Below are positions 38,921 to 51,749 of a stretch of 64,000 bases of DNA, piece after piece. Position 1 is the stretch's first letter. The number at the start of each line of letters is the position of its first letter. Origin of the DNA: Glandiceps talaboti (lineage: Eukaryota; Hemichordata; Enteropneusta; Spengelidae). The position numbers and the translations under genes are program-made. The stretch covers positions 9,712,960-9,776,959 of the forward strand of contig NC_135557.1 of assembly GCF_964340395.1 (NCBI RefSeq). Reading direction: 5' to 3'. The notes below the pieces were generated by a model that was not told the DNA's origin, did not search any database, and was given only the letters and a program-made list of their open reading frames with translations.

Positions 38921-39940
38921 TAGTCACTAAGCAAAGTGACAGTGAGAGTAGTGAATAAAGCAATGCACAAAATGATACTGATGTTTCAGAGTTATTACAG
39001 GTTACTCGATCAGGGAGAGTGTGAGAGTGTGTAAGTACCACATGGAAACCACGATATAAATTATAAACAAAGTATAATATACCAGTAAGTTTGGTGATAT
39101 TTGTGCATGCCAGAAATATGTGTCGTATAATCAAATTCAGTAAAGGGACAATATCTTGACGACATTTTTTTCAATACATTTGTTCTGTGTGTCAATTGCA
39201 GTTTCTTGTTCTCCTTATAACATGTTGAAAATACCTGTATTTGACTTGTCAACACAGCTTGTCTATGTGTAAAGTACACTGTTATTGTGGATAATTTAAG
39301 TCGAGACTAAAATTCACTTGACAAAAAATAAGAAACAGTTTGTACATATACAGGCTGTGTTTATAAACGTTTGCCAAACATAGTTTTGTTTCAATGTAAG
39401 TTATGGAGTAGAACAAAAAGCTAAAACTGTAGTTTATACACACAACAAAACATGCTGAAAAAAAATAAAAGTTACAGCTACTGTCTCTTTAATCTGCCCA
39501 CATAACCTATATCCATATATTAGTAAATTTGTCATTTTGAGATAGGGAGGGTTATATTTTAGAATTTGGGATTGGGGTAGGGTCTTATTTTACAGGTCAG
39601 CCATACTCTACCCTCCCCCCCCCCGCCCGTCGTAATTACTGAAGTCTCCCTAATATACTTAAATACACTTTGATTTGACAATCAATTCGTATACTACCTG
39701 AATACACATAGATACACGTCGCTTCATGTCAGACTTAGGAATACGTTTCGCACATGACGCGTTGGCATAGTTCGTTTCCTTTAAAATACAAAGGATAGAC
39801 TCAACGTACACCATGGATATATAATTAAGTATGTCAACGTATATGTAAGTATCCTAGTGATACGTTAGCATAGATATACTACACGTATATCAACGAGTTT
39901 GTCTTGTGGGAAGAGACAGAGCGATAGAGAGACAAACTGA

Positions 39941-39969
39941 CATACAGACAGACAGACAGACACACAGAC

Positions 39970-40013
<44 letters not shown>

Positions 40014-40067
40014 GGAGGGAGGGAGAGAGGTAGGGAACTAGGGATAGAGAGGAGTCACATTGAGTGA

Positions 40068-40122
<55 letters not shown>
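39941..40122. repeat. Compound (ACAG)n-(GGGA)-(GTGA)-(GT)n microsatellite, unit A
   Basis: ACAG tetranucleotides, a short GGAG part, then GAGT and about 45 bp of GT. The orthologous tract in unit B has expanded different parts. Confidence 0.93.
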
Positions 40123-40123
<1 letters not shown>

Positions 40124-40298
40124 CATGCTCGTGTCTGATGTTTATTATTTTACATCCGGTTTCATTATAAGTTGTGGGTGTACAATATTACTGTGTTGTG
40201 TGATATTCATACAGTGACGACATATGGCTAGCTCAAACTTAACCAATATGTTTTAAGAGCAGCCTGCTTGGCACACACTACGCTAGTCTATCTGCTAG

Positions 40299-40381
40299 AC
40301 CTCGGATGTTCTTCCGATAAAATACGACACACGCCCGAACATCGCTATCGAGGATGGAACATCCGAGGTCTAGCAAATGTC
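40299..40381. repeat. Hairpin with TGCTAGACCTCGGATGTTC arms, unit A
   Basis: CTAGACCTCGGATGTTC (from about 40300) and GAACATCCGAGGTCTAG (ending about 40375) are exact inverted repeats separated by about 45 nt. An identical pair occurs in unit B at about 48897-48976. Confidence 0.75.
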
Positions 40382-40649
40382 ATCAGGATATAAATAACTG
40401 CCAATCAGAGAGAACCGTATTAGCGACAAGCACAAATAGAGGACAATAGCTAATTTTTCATGCATATTCATCTTAAGGAGGGGCTTGTAAAAATAACCAC
40501 CAATGCGTTAACTAAAATGTGTGAATGACAACGTCTACACACTCATCAAGCACAATTACCATAAACTGATAAGACATAGTAATGACATAAATGTGTTTGT
40601 CAACATCTGTACGTAGAGATTGAATATATTAAAGTATATATATGCATAC

Positions 40650-40846
40650 CTGGCCCAACCCACTAATATCAATGGAATGTCCGGTCTGAAAATGACATTA
40701 GCTAGACTGTTCGGGCAAGAACTCACAGCGAACTTCGTTCGCTTATAGTATCGAAAGAAAGCAGCAAGACAAACACTACGCCTGTATCGACTATAATTTA
40801 TGGAAGCAAACTTTAAAGAGGTAACATTGTAGAAAATTGACTGCAT
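40650..40846 (-). CDS. Conserved minus-strand candidate exon, unit A
   Basis: The minus-strand frame starts with ATG at 40846 (MQSIFYN...) and reaches GGCCAG followed by a GTATGC donor at 40650. Read through, it stays open to 40556. Compared with unit B there is one in-frame 3-bp deletion (MQS to MS) and one synonymous change further on. The peptide is Tyr/Phe-rich with no recognised domain. It may be a small coding exon or simply part of a recently homogenised tract. Confidence 0.25.
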
Positions 40847-42431
40847 AACATATGTATGAGGTCACATACGTTTTTACATGTTCATATAATGTACTGAGTA
40901 AACTAGCAACGCATAAACATGCTATACTTGATCACTGGAGGTCAAAATATGTGTTCTACTTATGAACGCAGTGTTATCTCTTGTATACCGACATTTATGC
41001 TGAGCCATACCAAGTCTATCAGTGACACGTTATCAAACTAAGAATACACATTTTAAATTCGACTCGAAAATGTGACAAATTATAAGAACTGAAATATAAG
41101 GCGGGGAAAAAATTGTATCTGGTCAGCGCGCGAATCAATTTAATACCCCCGCATCGCGGCCTTTTCTCTATGTTTGTCTAACCTATGCAGTCTGTAGATC
41201 CGTGGACAAACATAAAACTTACAATAAGTTTACCCTCCCTACTTCAGTGAAGACAGCTGCACTAAAGTTTACAGTGTTGGTCGTACCGAATTTGGTCAAA
41301 CTTATTATCTGATGTCATCCTCCTCATCTCGACCATTTAAATGATAAAAAGGTTAATATGAAACTTTAATGACGTGATTTGGTAGCTCGTACCAAGACAA
41401 TGGTATTTACACATATCTTTATCAGTTGTTATCTTATCTCATAAACCTTCGGATTTGAGGTACTTTGAACGCTTTTTGCTAAACCTGTAGAAAAAATAAA
41501 CTGACTATATCACCACCGACTGTGACAGCCTGTCTACAGCATAAACTGCTCTCCGATCAAACAATTGACCCCTCTCCGACAATCCCACCCCTGACAACTT
41601 CCACGTAGATGAATTAGTGTCTACACTAGTTTGCGGTATTCACGCAAAAGGGCACTGTGTGATGTATGTAGCTGTCCACGTCAATGGTGCATTCACTACG
41701 CCATTGCTCGTTTTACTACCATGTACATGTATGTATCCAGACCAAATGATGAACATTCTGCACAAAGTTTTACATAAAATTAAATGTGGGTTATTAAGTT
41801 TCTAATTTAATTAATTTCATCATTACAAAAATAACATAAAGTGATTATCGGAAATTGTCACTGTAATTGTGCAGGAAAGTTATAGATTAGATAGATTATT
41901 AGAGAATTGATTTTATTTTTTCGAAAACATGCAGTCTAGTTAAGAGAGATTGTATTAGAATATTGCAAAGGTGATATTTGATACCGAGGTGACAACCTCT
42001 TGGTTCCTAATTCCCTATATTAATGTTAGTTACAGTTTTTGTTGTAGCCGCATTGTGTAATACTTTGATATTAAATCGTATAGGTAGGGTTTAGGGTTTG
42101 GGTTAACTTAGCCTCTTTATGTATTTATACAAACTCTATTTGATACAACCACACATAAACTAATAAGAACATGTATAATAAACACTTTAAGATAACAAGA
42201 CCTGGTTTATCTTCCTGCTACATTTTGTCCCAATGACACACAAACCAATTACATTTGCTGCAACCAGACGCAGACTCGCGGGGCTAATGTCGCAAGAAAG
42301 TGTATCCAACTTGGTATCTCCATGTGGTTCACTGGACAGTTTGTTATTGGTTTCCTCATGTTTGTATCAAACAGAACCGATGAACAGAAACATAAAACGA
42401 GCAACTAGCCGTTAGTTGGTTCAAATACAAT

Positions 42432-43440
42432 TATATTATATCATGCTACTATGCGCCATTCTGATTGGATAATAACTGTGGTAAAATCCCATTTTACCAC
42501 GGCTGGCAGTGGTAAAATGGGCCCCTAAACTAGCATATGAATAGTACATACAAGCTGAATGTGTTCGTTCTTATACCAATAAGTTAACACTTCCCCCAGA
42601 GTAAAGGTGTGTCAGGTATCCTGTACAATAGTTTGGGTTACAGTAGTCCAAATAATTCCACTGATGACCTTGCGATCGAAAGCAACGATCGATCAGTGGC
42701 TTCAACATCACTGATAAGGTACAAGTTCTCCCCATGCAACGAGCCGTCTCAGCGTCCTACTCTCGTTACGCGTTGAATCAAGCAACACCGATTCAACTTT
42801 TAATCAGTCAAGGTGCGTCAGGACTATTTCGAAACTGTACATTTTCAGGTTCGGTCAATGTTCAATTTGTTACCCATTAAATTAAAGTAGACTGTGTAAC
42901 GTCGCGTCTCTGATTTACTGTCTCGCGCTTTCTCCGATTCAACGCCGAGACATCTATTTTTAGCAGTGTACAAGATTGTATTGTTCTTATGAAAATATCC
43001 AAACAAAATTGTTACTTTCTTTGACCTCTTGCCCCGTTTTCTTTGTTGCTAGTTTTCAACGCGTTTTCGTTATGCATTATATGATGTAAATAAAGTAATT
43101 TATCAATGCAATGCAATGCATTGCAATGCAGTGTATGGTTGTGTTCATGCAGTGTGTGAGGGGGCTACATGAACGTATCCACTCATTAAAATATGCTCGT
43201 TCCCGACGATCTATTACCGACGATCTTTTTCTGTACGTGCGAATTCGCCTTTTCGGGCATATAAATAACCACATAATCACATTTAGAAGAAATATACACA
43301 CATTTTGATATAATATTAGCAATAACTCCCGCCGAAGGCGGGTATACACTCGAATTTGGTACAATTCGCTCCATATAGCACTCGCCATTCGGCTCGTGCT
43401 ATATGTCGCGAATTGTACCAAAATCTCGTATTGCTTAATT
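42432..43440. mobile_element. 1.0-kb insertion private to unit A
   Basis: Unit B reads straight through from GTTGGTTCAAAT to TTTCAACAATG, while unit A carries about 1.0 kb between these points. AATT is present at both junctions (possible target-site duplication). The left end has inverted GTGGTAAAAT/ATTTTACCAC motifs. The right end has a strong hairpin, TTTGGTACAATTCGC...GCGAATTGTACCAAA, enclosing ATATAGCAC/GTGCTATAT. No ORF of a known transposase is seen, so it is non-autonomous or deleted. It also contains a palindromic ATGCAATGCAATGCATTGCA cluster near 43107. Confidence 0.7.
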
Positions 43441-44887
43441 CGTTCATTAATTTCAACAATGTCTTTTTGATGTGTATGCTTCTTGAAATGTCATTGGTTT
43501 TCATCAAGTAAGATGCCTGTAATGGCAAACGCGGTAATAAATGCCTATACGTAGTAGAAGCGAAAATTGAAAATAAACTTGTAAATTGGTCGCCTAGACG
43601 ACCAATCTACAAGATTATTTTCAATCTGTTTGTATAATTATTCACTTATAACCATGTAATCTGCATAGCTTCTCTCAAGCACTAAAAAAAGAAAATTAAA
43701 AAATGTACACGTGTATGCTACAAGTGTTTAATTTTAGCTTCTCCTATATTTGACGAGTTTAAAGATGTCGCGTTAGATTGATAGGAACGATGCATGTTAT
43801 AGATATTTATGATTTTTGATTGACAGTGATCGAGTTTTGTTTTGGTTTATTTTCCATCAGCAATATAGTCCCTATTTGTTTTCTGATAGTTGTAAATTGC
43901 TCGACGGAAATTAATATCAATATTATCAATGTGTTCTCATTTACCGTTTCTTTGTGATGTGTTTTTTGAAAGATCTAATGAGAAGTTTGTTCAGAAACAT
44001 AGATTCGAACGAATACATTGTACGTAGCTGCTAAACTAAACTATTCTAGAAGTTCATTCAGATCGGGCAAATCGAGGCAAGTTCTTCAGAAAAACAATTC
44101 GTTGTACTTATTTTGTTTCCCCCCCCCTTTATTTTGTTAGTTCTGTCTTGAGTTTCGGACGTCAGAAAGACAAATACATGCATGTACAATGACGTCATTT
44201 CACACGTGTTGGAAAAAACATGGCTCCACCATGAATTAAAGTTGATGATAAAATAAACGAATTAGCAATGTTTAAAAGTTCAAAGTTGACTCTTCCTGAG
44301 TTTCTTACATTTTACCCCTTAATCCCCTTTATCATATTTCATTAATTACTTTTCTTAATCACACACATCACATACATCATTTATCTTTCTCCAAACCCTA
44401 CATCATACAATTTAGTCTTAACAAGTCACGTGTAAAACATACCACTGCTTCAAAACCCTATATATCTGAGTTTTCAACTTCACTAGAATACAACAACAAA
44501 GATGTCGACACGGTGTAAGACTGGTAATACTGAAAACGTCTCCAACTACTAACATTTAAGATTAACCCAAAACAGTGGATTTAACAGCAGAACGAAACCG
44601 ACGTCATTTCTCCATGAAGACCAACCGTTCACACCGTAACATGCTTGTATGATCAACAAAGAATCCAGGTAAAGTACTTACAGGGGACTGAGAATAACTA
44701 ATAAACGATATGTGAGACCTCGAGATGGCTATCTCTGTTTACTTTAAAGTATATGTAAATAGGTTTCCAAAGTTATCGACTTTTTGCCTGCAAATGATGT
44801 AGTTTTCATAGGTGATTAAAGATTTATGTGACATTTTTGACAAAAGTACGATATTGATTTGTTTGGAAAAATCACGGAAATTGCCGA

Positions 44888-45915
44888 AGTTGTTCATGTA
44901 TTTCATGACGTCACAACCGGAAGGAATTTCAAATGCAGTCGATTACATAACAAGCGATAGCGATTCTAGTGGAACCACGTTCCACTACTTATAAGACGCA
45001 ATTGACAATGACAACAATACATGCAGTACTAGTGATGACGAAGATGATGTAGTAGTGGGGAATGCTTGTATTGTACCATATATGTATGAACCACAACAAC
45101 GACTACAACCAAACAACAATCCCCAGCTGCAGATGGTCGTTGACGATGTTATTGTCGACATACTAAATAATATTGACTGGTAAGTTATGATAATAAAAAG
45201 TAGATATTTTAAATTAGCAGATGAAGGAAACAATTTCGAAAGTAGTTGTCCCATTGAGATCATAACACCGTAACAGTAGTACTATTTAGTGGGGTTATAT
45301 CGACTCAGACTTACTGACTACACAGTGGGTGTACTTACGCTATCTGTGTTTGAACCGCCATTCATATACTTCATGTGAACATCCATGTAATATTGAAGGT
45401 CTGATCAGTTGTCAGTCTTTAAAGGATTTTGTGAAATCATCATTACCAGAAAAAATCAGAACAGTTCAGGAACGGCCAAATAATTTATTGACGATGAGCA
45501 CTGAGCATACACTGCGTTCCAGGGTAGCAGGGCGAGGTCTACCGCTAGAGCACCCAGTACAGTTCCGCACGACGTGTGACTAAACACGCTCCGGAGAACA
45601 CGCTAGTATACAGTCAGACGAACCTCTGGCTATAAATAACTGGTCTTCATTCACTGACAAGGAAACCAAAGTCATACAATAAGGTCATGAATATGTCGAA
45701 AAGGAAGTGTACTGTACTATAGTACCGTAGTACGTATGAGCGTGTTTCGTTTTCGTTATTCATCGGTGCGGCGATATGGGCCGGTACGTTGACGTTATAC
45801 TAGTATGTTCTTTGAAAGTGTAATTTATGTTTCTTATCTGGTGAAATAACTTTCAATTCAATTCAATATTAGGACTCGTAATCACAGCCAACAAAAGAAA
45901 TGTCATCGTTGCCAG
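44888..45915 (+). pseudogene. Decayed P2X7-like zinc-domain gene fragment, unit B
   Basis: Here ATGACGTCACAACC gives a start (MTSQPEGISNAVDY), but a 27-bp insertion after SDSDSSG places an in-frame TAA (about 44992). After it the frame resumes: DNNTCSTSDDEDD, then PYMYEPQQRL and, in place of NTDW, NIDW at the donor (about 45180). The downstream acceptor exon encoding KKCHRCQC and a stop is also kept (about 45878-45935). This lesion differs from that in unit A. Confidence 0.4.
45377..45583 (+). CDS. Unrecognised open segment (intact in unit B, frameshifted in unit A)
   Basis: About 68 codons read CEHPCNIEGLISCQSLKDF, then SSLPEKIRTVQERP and end in RTTCD and TAA. Unit A lacks one T in the run GGATTTTGTG and loses the frame. 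No start codon or acceptor is certain and the family is unknown. It lies inside what would be the intron of the P2X7-like fragment, so it may be an exon of that locus or a transposon remnant. Confidence 0.25.
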   Translation, partial: EHPCNIEGLISCQSLKDFVKSSLPEKIRTVQERPNNLLTMSTEHTLRSRVAGRGLPLEHPVQFRTTCD

Positions 45916-47448
45916 TGTCGTGATATGTAGTACACAAGGACGCAACATCTTATAATTCATTATTGTTTTTCGTGAGTTTGAGATTTGTGCAGTACTAAGA
46001 CATCATTGAAAACGTTTGGAAACTTATCCTCTGTATGTTGAAAAGAAGCAAGCTTATTAATATTAGAACTTCCAAATCTTTTGTGAGAAAATCAGTGTAG
46101 ACTCAATCGTTGACGTCCCTCTACCACACAGCGTTCAGGCATGGTTTAAAAACAAAACATGGACGCCGCGATCGTGTTCCGGCAGTGACGCAATTTTCCG
46201 AAGACCCTCGAAGCAAAATGCTCATCGCACATCTAAAAAAAAATCTATTTTTCATTATTAATATCGTACTTTTGTGATAATTATGTCATACAAATATTTA
46301 ATCACATATGATAACTACTTCATTTGCAGGAAAAAAGTCGGAAACTTTGGAAACCTATTTACATACACTTTAAACTTAATACGATAATTGTTAATTGAAC
46401 ATCAAGTTTCCTTTTCTAAACCGTTTTTCGTGATATTCAATTTCCTACATAATAAAAACGACCTTTCTCTGCTTTTAATGAGAGAAAAATGTTTTACTGC
46501 CCTAATGACACAAACTATTGATCATTCAAATTATCAGCATCTGTATCGTTATTATAAATTAATAATAAATATCAATTGGTTGAATTCTCCCATATTGACC
46601 ACTACACGAAAAGTCTAATTTACCCACCTTTACCCAACCTTTATCTTTCCTGTGACCCATCTAACCGCCATCTCTGTCCAGGAGTAGCACAAGACACAGT
46701 GCCACGTTTGAATGTCTAAAGCCCCCCCCCCCCCCCCGAAGAGTTCATCGTGGGTAAATTAAATCAAGGGTGGAATTTCGTTTCATACTCACAACATTTA
46801 CACATCCTCTGCTAAAGCTTTAACCGGGTGGGAAGACATCGTCAAATAGGACTTTTCATATAGTGGACCCAAAAGGATTATTACCCTATCTTAGATTATA
46901 GTAAACCCACAGACTGGTCTAGAATGGCATTCCTCTATAGACTGTAATTGGTTGAATATATAATAAAACAGTTAAATTGTGCCGTCAACTAGTTCACATG
47001 ATAAATCCACAATTAGGTGTTGCCATGGAAATGCAACCTCACTTTAATTAGGAACTTCATATTCTATTCAAATGTACGGTAACGTTTTACACATATTGTG
47101 TACGCTAATTTATTCATTGAAGCGTCCATTTACTGGAGCTAGTTTATTTTCTGAGAGATTATAAGTTTTACATTCAGTCTAGTCAGACATATTTCTGTAG
47201 TGGTACACTTGTATTTATTTCCCCCATCAAATGATGGTTTCTCATAAAATCGTGAAGGAAATATTCTGAATAACTGAACATTAAGTCAAGTGCAGCAGAG
47301 ATTGTTTACTGAAACAATAGTTCGAAGTTGAGTGAGTTACAGCAGGGAAAAGTCTTGGCCAGCAGACATTAGAGCGTTATGAAATTGTCCAGGAAATAAA
47401 GGAAAGCCAAGGGGAAGAATAAACATACAGCAGTCTTTCTAGCTCCAC

Positions 47449-47452
47449 TGAA

Positions 47453-47511
<59 letters not shown>

Positions 47512-47513
47512 CG
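47449..47513. repeat. (GAT)n microsatellite, unit B
   Basis: About 20 GAT triplets, longer than in unit A. Confidence 0.9.
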
Positions 47514-48519
47514 ATGTGCTAAATTTATTGAATGACAGTGATAGTCACTAAGCAAAGTGACAGTGAGAGTAGTGAATAAAGCAATGCACAAAATGATACG
47601 GAGTTATTACAGGTTACTCGATCAGGGAGAGTGTGAGAGTGTGTAAGTACCACATGGAAACCACGATATAAATTATAAACAAAGTATAAGATACCAGTAA
47701 GTTTGGTGATATTTGTGCATGCCAGAAATATGTGTCGTATAATCAAATTCATTAAAGGGACAATATCTTGACGACTTTTTTTCAATACATTTGTTCTGTG
47801 TGTCAATTGCAGTTTCTTATTCTCCTCCTTAAAACATGATGAAAATACTTGTATTTGACTTGTCAATACAGCTTGTCTATGTGTAAAGTGCACTGTTATT
47901 GTGGATAATTTAAGTCTAGACTAAAATTCGCTTGACAAAAATAAGAAACAGTTTGTTAAGAAACACAGTATTGTTTCAATGTAAGCTATGGAGTAGAACA
48001 AAAAACTAAAACTGTAGTTTATACACACAACAAAACATGCTGAAAAAAATAAAAGTTACAGCTACTGTCTCTTTAATCTGCCCACATAACCTACATCCAT
48101 CTATTAGTAAATTTGTCATTTTGAGATGGGGAGGGTTGTATTTTAGAATTTGGGATTGGGGTAGGGTTTTATTTTACAGGTCAGCCATACTCTACCCCCC
48201 CCCCCGTCGTAATTACTGAAGTCTCCCTAATATACTTAAATACACTTTGATTTGACAATCAATTCGTATACTACCTGAATACACATAGATACACGTCGAT
48301 TCATGTCAGACTTATGTATACTCACAATTCGTTTCGCACATGACGCTTGCCATAGTTCGTTTCCTTTAAAATACAAAGGGTAGACTCAACGTACACCATG
48401 GATATATAATTAAGTATGTCAACGTATATGTAAGTATCCTAGTGATACGTTAGCGTAGATATACTACACGTATATCAACGAGTTTGTCTTGTGGGGAGAG
48501 ACAGAGCGATAGAGAGACA

Positions 48520-48523
48520 AACT

Positions 48524-48566
<43 letters not shown>

Positions 48567-48680
48567 GGACGGACGGACGGACGGACGGAGGGAGGGAGGG
48601 AGGGAGGGAGGGAGGGAGGGAGGGAACTAGGGATTGAGAGGAGTCACATTGAGTGAGTGAGTGAGTGAGTGGGTGGGTGA

Positions 48681-48726
<46 letters not shown>

Positions 48727-48727
48727 C
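48520..48727. repeat. Compound microsatellite, unit B
   Basis: (ACAG)n, then (GGAC)n, (GGGA)n, (GTGA)n and (GT)n. The GGAC and GGGA blocks are much longer than in unit A. Confidence 0.93.
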
Positions 48728-48894
48728 ATACTCGTGTCTGATATTTATTATTTTACATCCGGTTTCAATATAAGTTGTGGGTGTACAATATTACTGTGTT
48801 CTGTGATATTCATACAGTGACGATCTATGGCTAGCTCAAACTTAACCAATATGTTTTAAGAGCAGCCTGCTTGGCACACACTACGCTAGTCTAT

Positions 48895-48980
48895 CTGCTA
48901 GACCTCGGATGTTCTTCCGATAAAATACGACACACGCCCGAACATCGCTATTGAGGATGGAACATCCGAGGTCTAGCAAA
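48895..48980. repeat. Hairpin with TGCTAGACCTCGGATGTTC arms, unit B
   Basis: Same structure as at 40.30 kb, with a single change in the loop (CTATCG to CTATTG). Confidence 0.75.
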
Positions 48981-49248
48981 TGTCATCAGGATATAAATAA
49001 CTGCCAATCAGAGAGAACCGTATTAGCGACAAGCACAAATAGAGGACAATAGCTAATTTTTCATGCATATTCATCTTAAGGAGGGGCTTGTAAAAATAAC
49101 CACCAATGCGTTAACTAAAATGTGTGAATGACAACGTCTACACACTCATCAAGCACAGTTACCATAAACTGATAAGGCATAGTAATGACATAAATGTGTT
49201 TGTCAACATCTGTACGTAGAGATTGAATATATTAAAGTATATATATGC

Positions 49249-49446
49249 ATACCTGGCCCAACCCACTAATATCAATGGAATGTCCGGTCTGAAAATGACA
49301 TTAGCTAGACTGTTCGGGCAAGAACTCACAGCGAACTTCGTTCGCTTATAGTATCGAAAGAAAGCAGCAAGACAAACACTACGCCTGTATCGACTATAAT
49401 TTATGGAAGCAAACTTTAAAGAGGTAACATTGTAGAAAATTGACAT
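49249..49446 (-). CDS. Conserved minus-strand candidate exon, unit B
   Basis: Counterpart of 40650-40846, starting MSIFYN. It is identical at the protein level apart from loss of Gln2 by a 3-bp deletion. The GGCCAG/GTATGC donor is kept. Confidence 0.25.
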
Positions 49447-51749
49447 AACATATGTATGAGGTCACATACGTTTTTACATGTTCATATAATGTACTGAGTA
49501 AACTAGCAACGCATAAACATGCTATACTTGATCACTGGAGGTCAAAAGATGTGTTCTACTTATGAACGCAGTGTTATCTCTTGTATACCGACATTTATAC
49601 TGAGCCATACCAAGTCTATCAGTGACACGTTATCAAACTAAGAATACACATTTTAAATTCGACTCGAAAATGTGACAAATTATAAGAACTGAAATATAAG
49701 GCGGGGAAAAAATTGTATCTGGTCAGCGCGCGAATCAATTTAATACCCCCGCATCGCGGCCTTTTCTCTATGTTTGTCTAACCTATGCAGTCTGCAGATC
49801 CGTGGACAAACATAAAACTTACAATAAGTTTACCCCCCCCCCCTACTTCAGTGAAGACAGCTGCACTAAAGTTTACAGTGTTGGTCGTACCGACTTTTGG
49901 TCAAACTTATTATCTGATGTCATCCTCCTCATCTCGACCATTTAAATGATAAAAAGGTTAATATGAAACTTTAATGACGTGATTTGGTAGCTCGTACCAA
50001 GACAATGTTATTTACACATATTTTTATCAGTTGTTATCTTATCTTATAAACCTTCGGATTTGAGGTACATTGAACGCTTTTTGCTAAATATATAGAAAAA
50101 TAAGCTGACTATATCACCACCGATTGTGACAGCCTGTCTACAGCATAAACTTCTCTCCGCTCAAACAATTGACCCCTCTCACACATTCCCATCCCCGACA
50201 ACTTCCACGTAGATGAATTAGTGTCTACACTAGTTTGCGGTATTCACGCAAAAGGGCACTGTGTGATGTATGTAGCTGTCCACGTCAATGGAGCATTCAC
50301 TACGTCATTGCTCGTTTTACTACCATGTACATGTATGTATCCAGACCAAATGATGAACATTCTGCACAAAGTTTTACAGAAAATTAAATGTGGGTTATTA
50401 TGTTTCTAGTTTAATTAATTTCATCATTAAAAAAATAACATAAATTGATTATCGGAAATTGTCACTGTAATTGTGCTGGAAACTTATAGATTGGATAGAT
50501 TATTAGAGAATTGATTTCGTTGAAAACATGCAGTCTAGTTAAGTGAGATTATATTAGAATTGCAAAGGTGACATTTGATACCGAGGTGACAACCTCTTGG
50601 TTCCTAATTCCCTATATTAATGTTAGTTACAGTTTTTGTTGTAGTCGCATTGTGTAATACTTTGATATTAAATCGTATAGGTAGGGTTTAGGGTTTGAGT
50701 TAACTTAGCCTCTTTATGTATTTATACAAACTCTATTTGATACAACCACACATAAACTAATAAGAACATGTATAATAAACACTTTAAGATAACAAGACCT
50801 GGTTTATCTTCCTGCTACATTTTGTCCCAATGACACACAAACCAATTACATTTGCTGCAACCAGACGCAGACTCGCGGGGCTAATGTCGCAAGAAAGTGT
50901 ATCCAACTTGGTATCTCCATGTGGTTCACTGGACAGTTTGTTATTGGTTTCCTCATGTTTGTATCAAACAGAGCAGATGAACAGTAACATAAACGAGCAC
51001 CTAGCCGTTAGTTGGTTCAAATCACAATTTGTTCAACAATTTCAACAATGCCTTTTGTGATGTGTATGCTTCTTGAAATGTCATTGGTTTTCATCAAGTA
51101 AGATGCCTGTAATGACAAACGCGGTAATAAATGCCTATACGTAGTAGAAGCGAAAATTGAAAGTAAGCTTGTAAATTGGTCGCCTAGACTACCAATCTAC
51201 AAGATTATTTTCAATCTGTTTGTATAAGTATTCACTTATAACCATGTAATCTGCATAGCTTCTCTCAAGCACGACAAAAAGAAAATTAAAAAATGTACAC
51301 GTGTATGCTACGAGTGTTTAATTTTAGCTTCTCCTATATTTGACGAGTTTAAAGATGTCGCGTTAGATTGATAGGAACGATGCATGTTATAGATATTTAT
51401 GATTTTTGATTGACAGTGATCGAGTTTTGTTTTGGTTTAATTTCCATCAGCAATAGTCCCTATTTGTTTTCTGATAGTTGTAAATTGCTCGACGGAAATT
51501 AATATCAATATTATCAATGTGTTCTCATTTACCGTTTTTTGTGATGTGTTCTTTTGAAATATCTAATGAGAAGTTGGTTCAGAAACATACATCCGAACGA
51601 ATACATTGTACGTAGTTGCTAATTTACACTATTTTAGAAGTTCATTCAGATCGGGCAAATCGAGGCAGGTTCTTCAGAAAAACAACTCGCTGTACTTATT
51701 TTGTTTCACCCCTTTATTTTGTTAATTTTGTCTTGAGTTTTGTTAGTTC

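Larger units (their letters stand above)
35638..44143 (+). repeat. Segmental tandem duplication, unit A (8.5 kb)
   Basis: Begins 19 bp after the gene D stop codon, near TGTCTTGGGTTTC, and is repeated at 44144-51749 in the same order and orientation, with a truncated third copy from 51750. Identity varies along its length. It contains the decayed exons at 36.28-37.4 kb, the triplet run at 38.87 kb, a compound microsatellite (39.94-40.12 kb), a hairpin (40.30-40.38 kb), a highly conserved tract (40.25-41.4 kb) and a private 1.0-kb insertion. Confidence 0.9.
44144..51749 (+). repeat. Segmental tandem duplication, unit B (7.6 kb)
   Basis: Collinear with unit A, lacking the 1.0-kb insertion and with many small indels. 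It begins in sequence matching the gene D 3' UTR (including AATAAA) but has no gene D coding exon. The junction around 44110-44143 has a run of C and TTTATTTTGTTAG. Confidence 0.9.

Noticed and set aside
41617-41805. 62-residue frame with copies at 41.6 and 50.2 kb
   Set aside because: Conserved only because the segment is duplicated; two amino-acid changes near TTP/TTS and LHK/LQK and no domain.
42233-42415. 60-residue frame starting MTHKPITFAATRRRLAG, copy at 50.83 kb
   Set aside because: Overlaps a dispersed repeat family and the C-terminal part diverges by frameshift between units.
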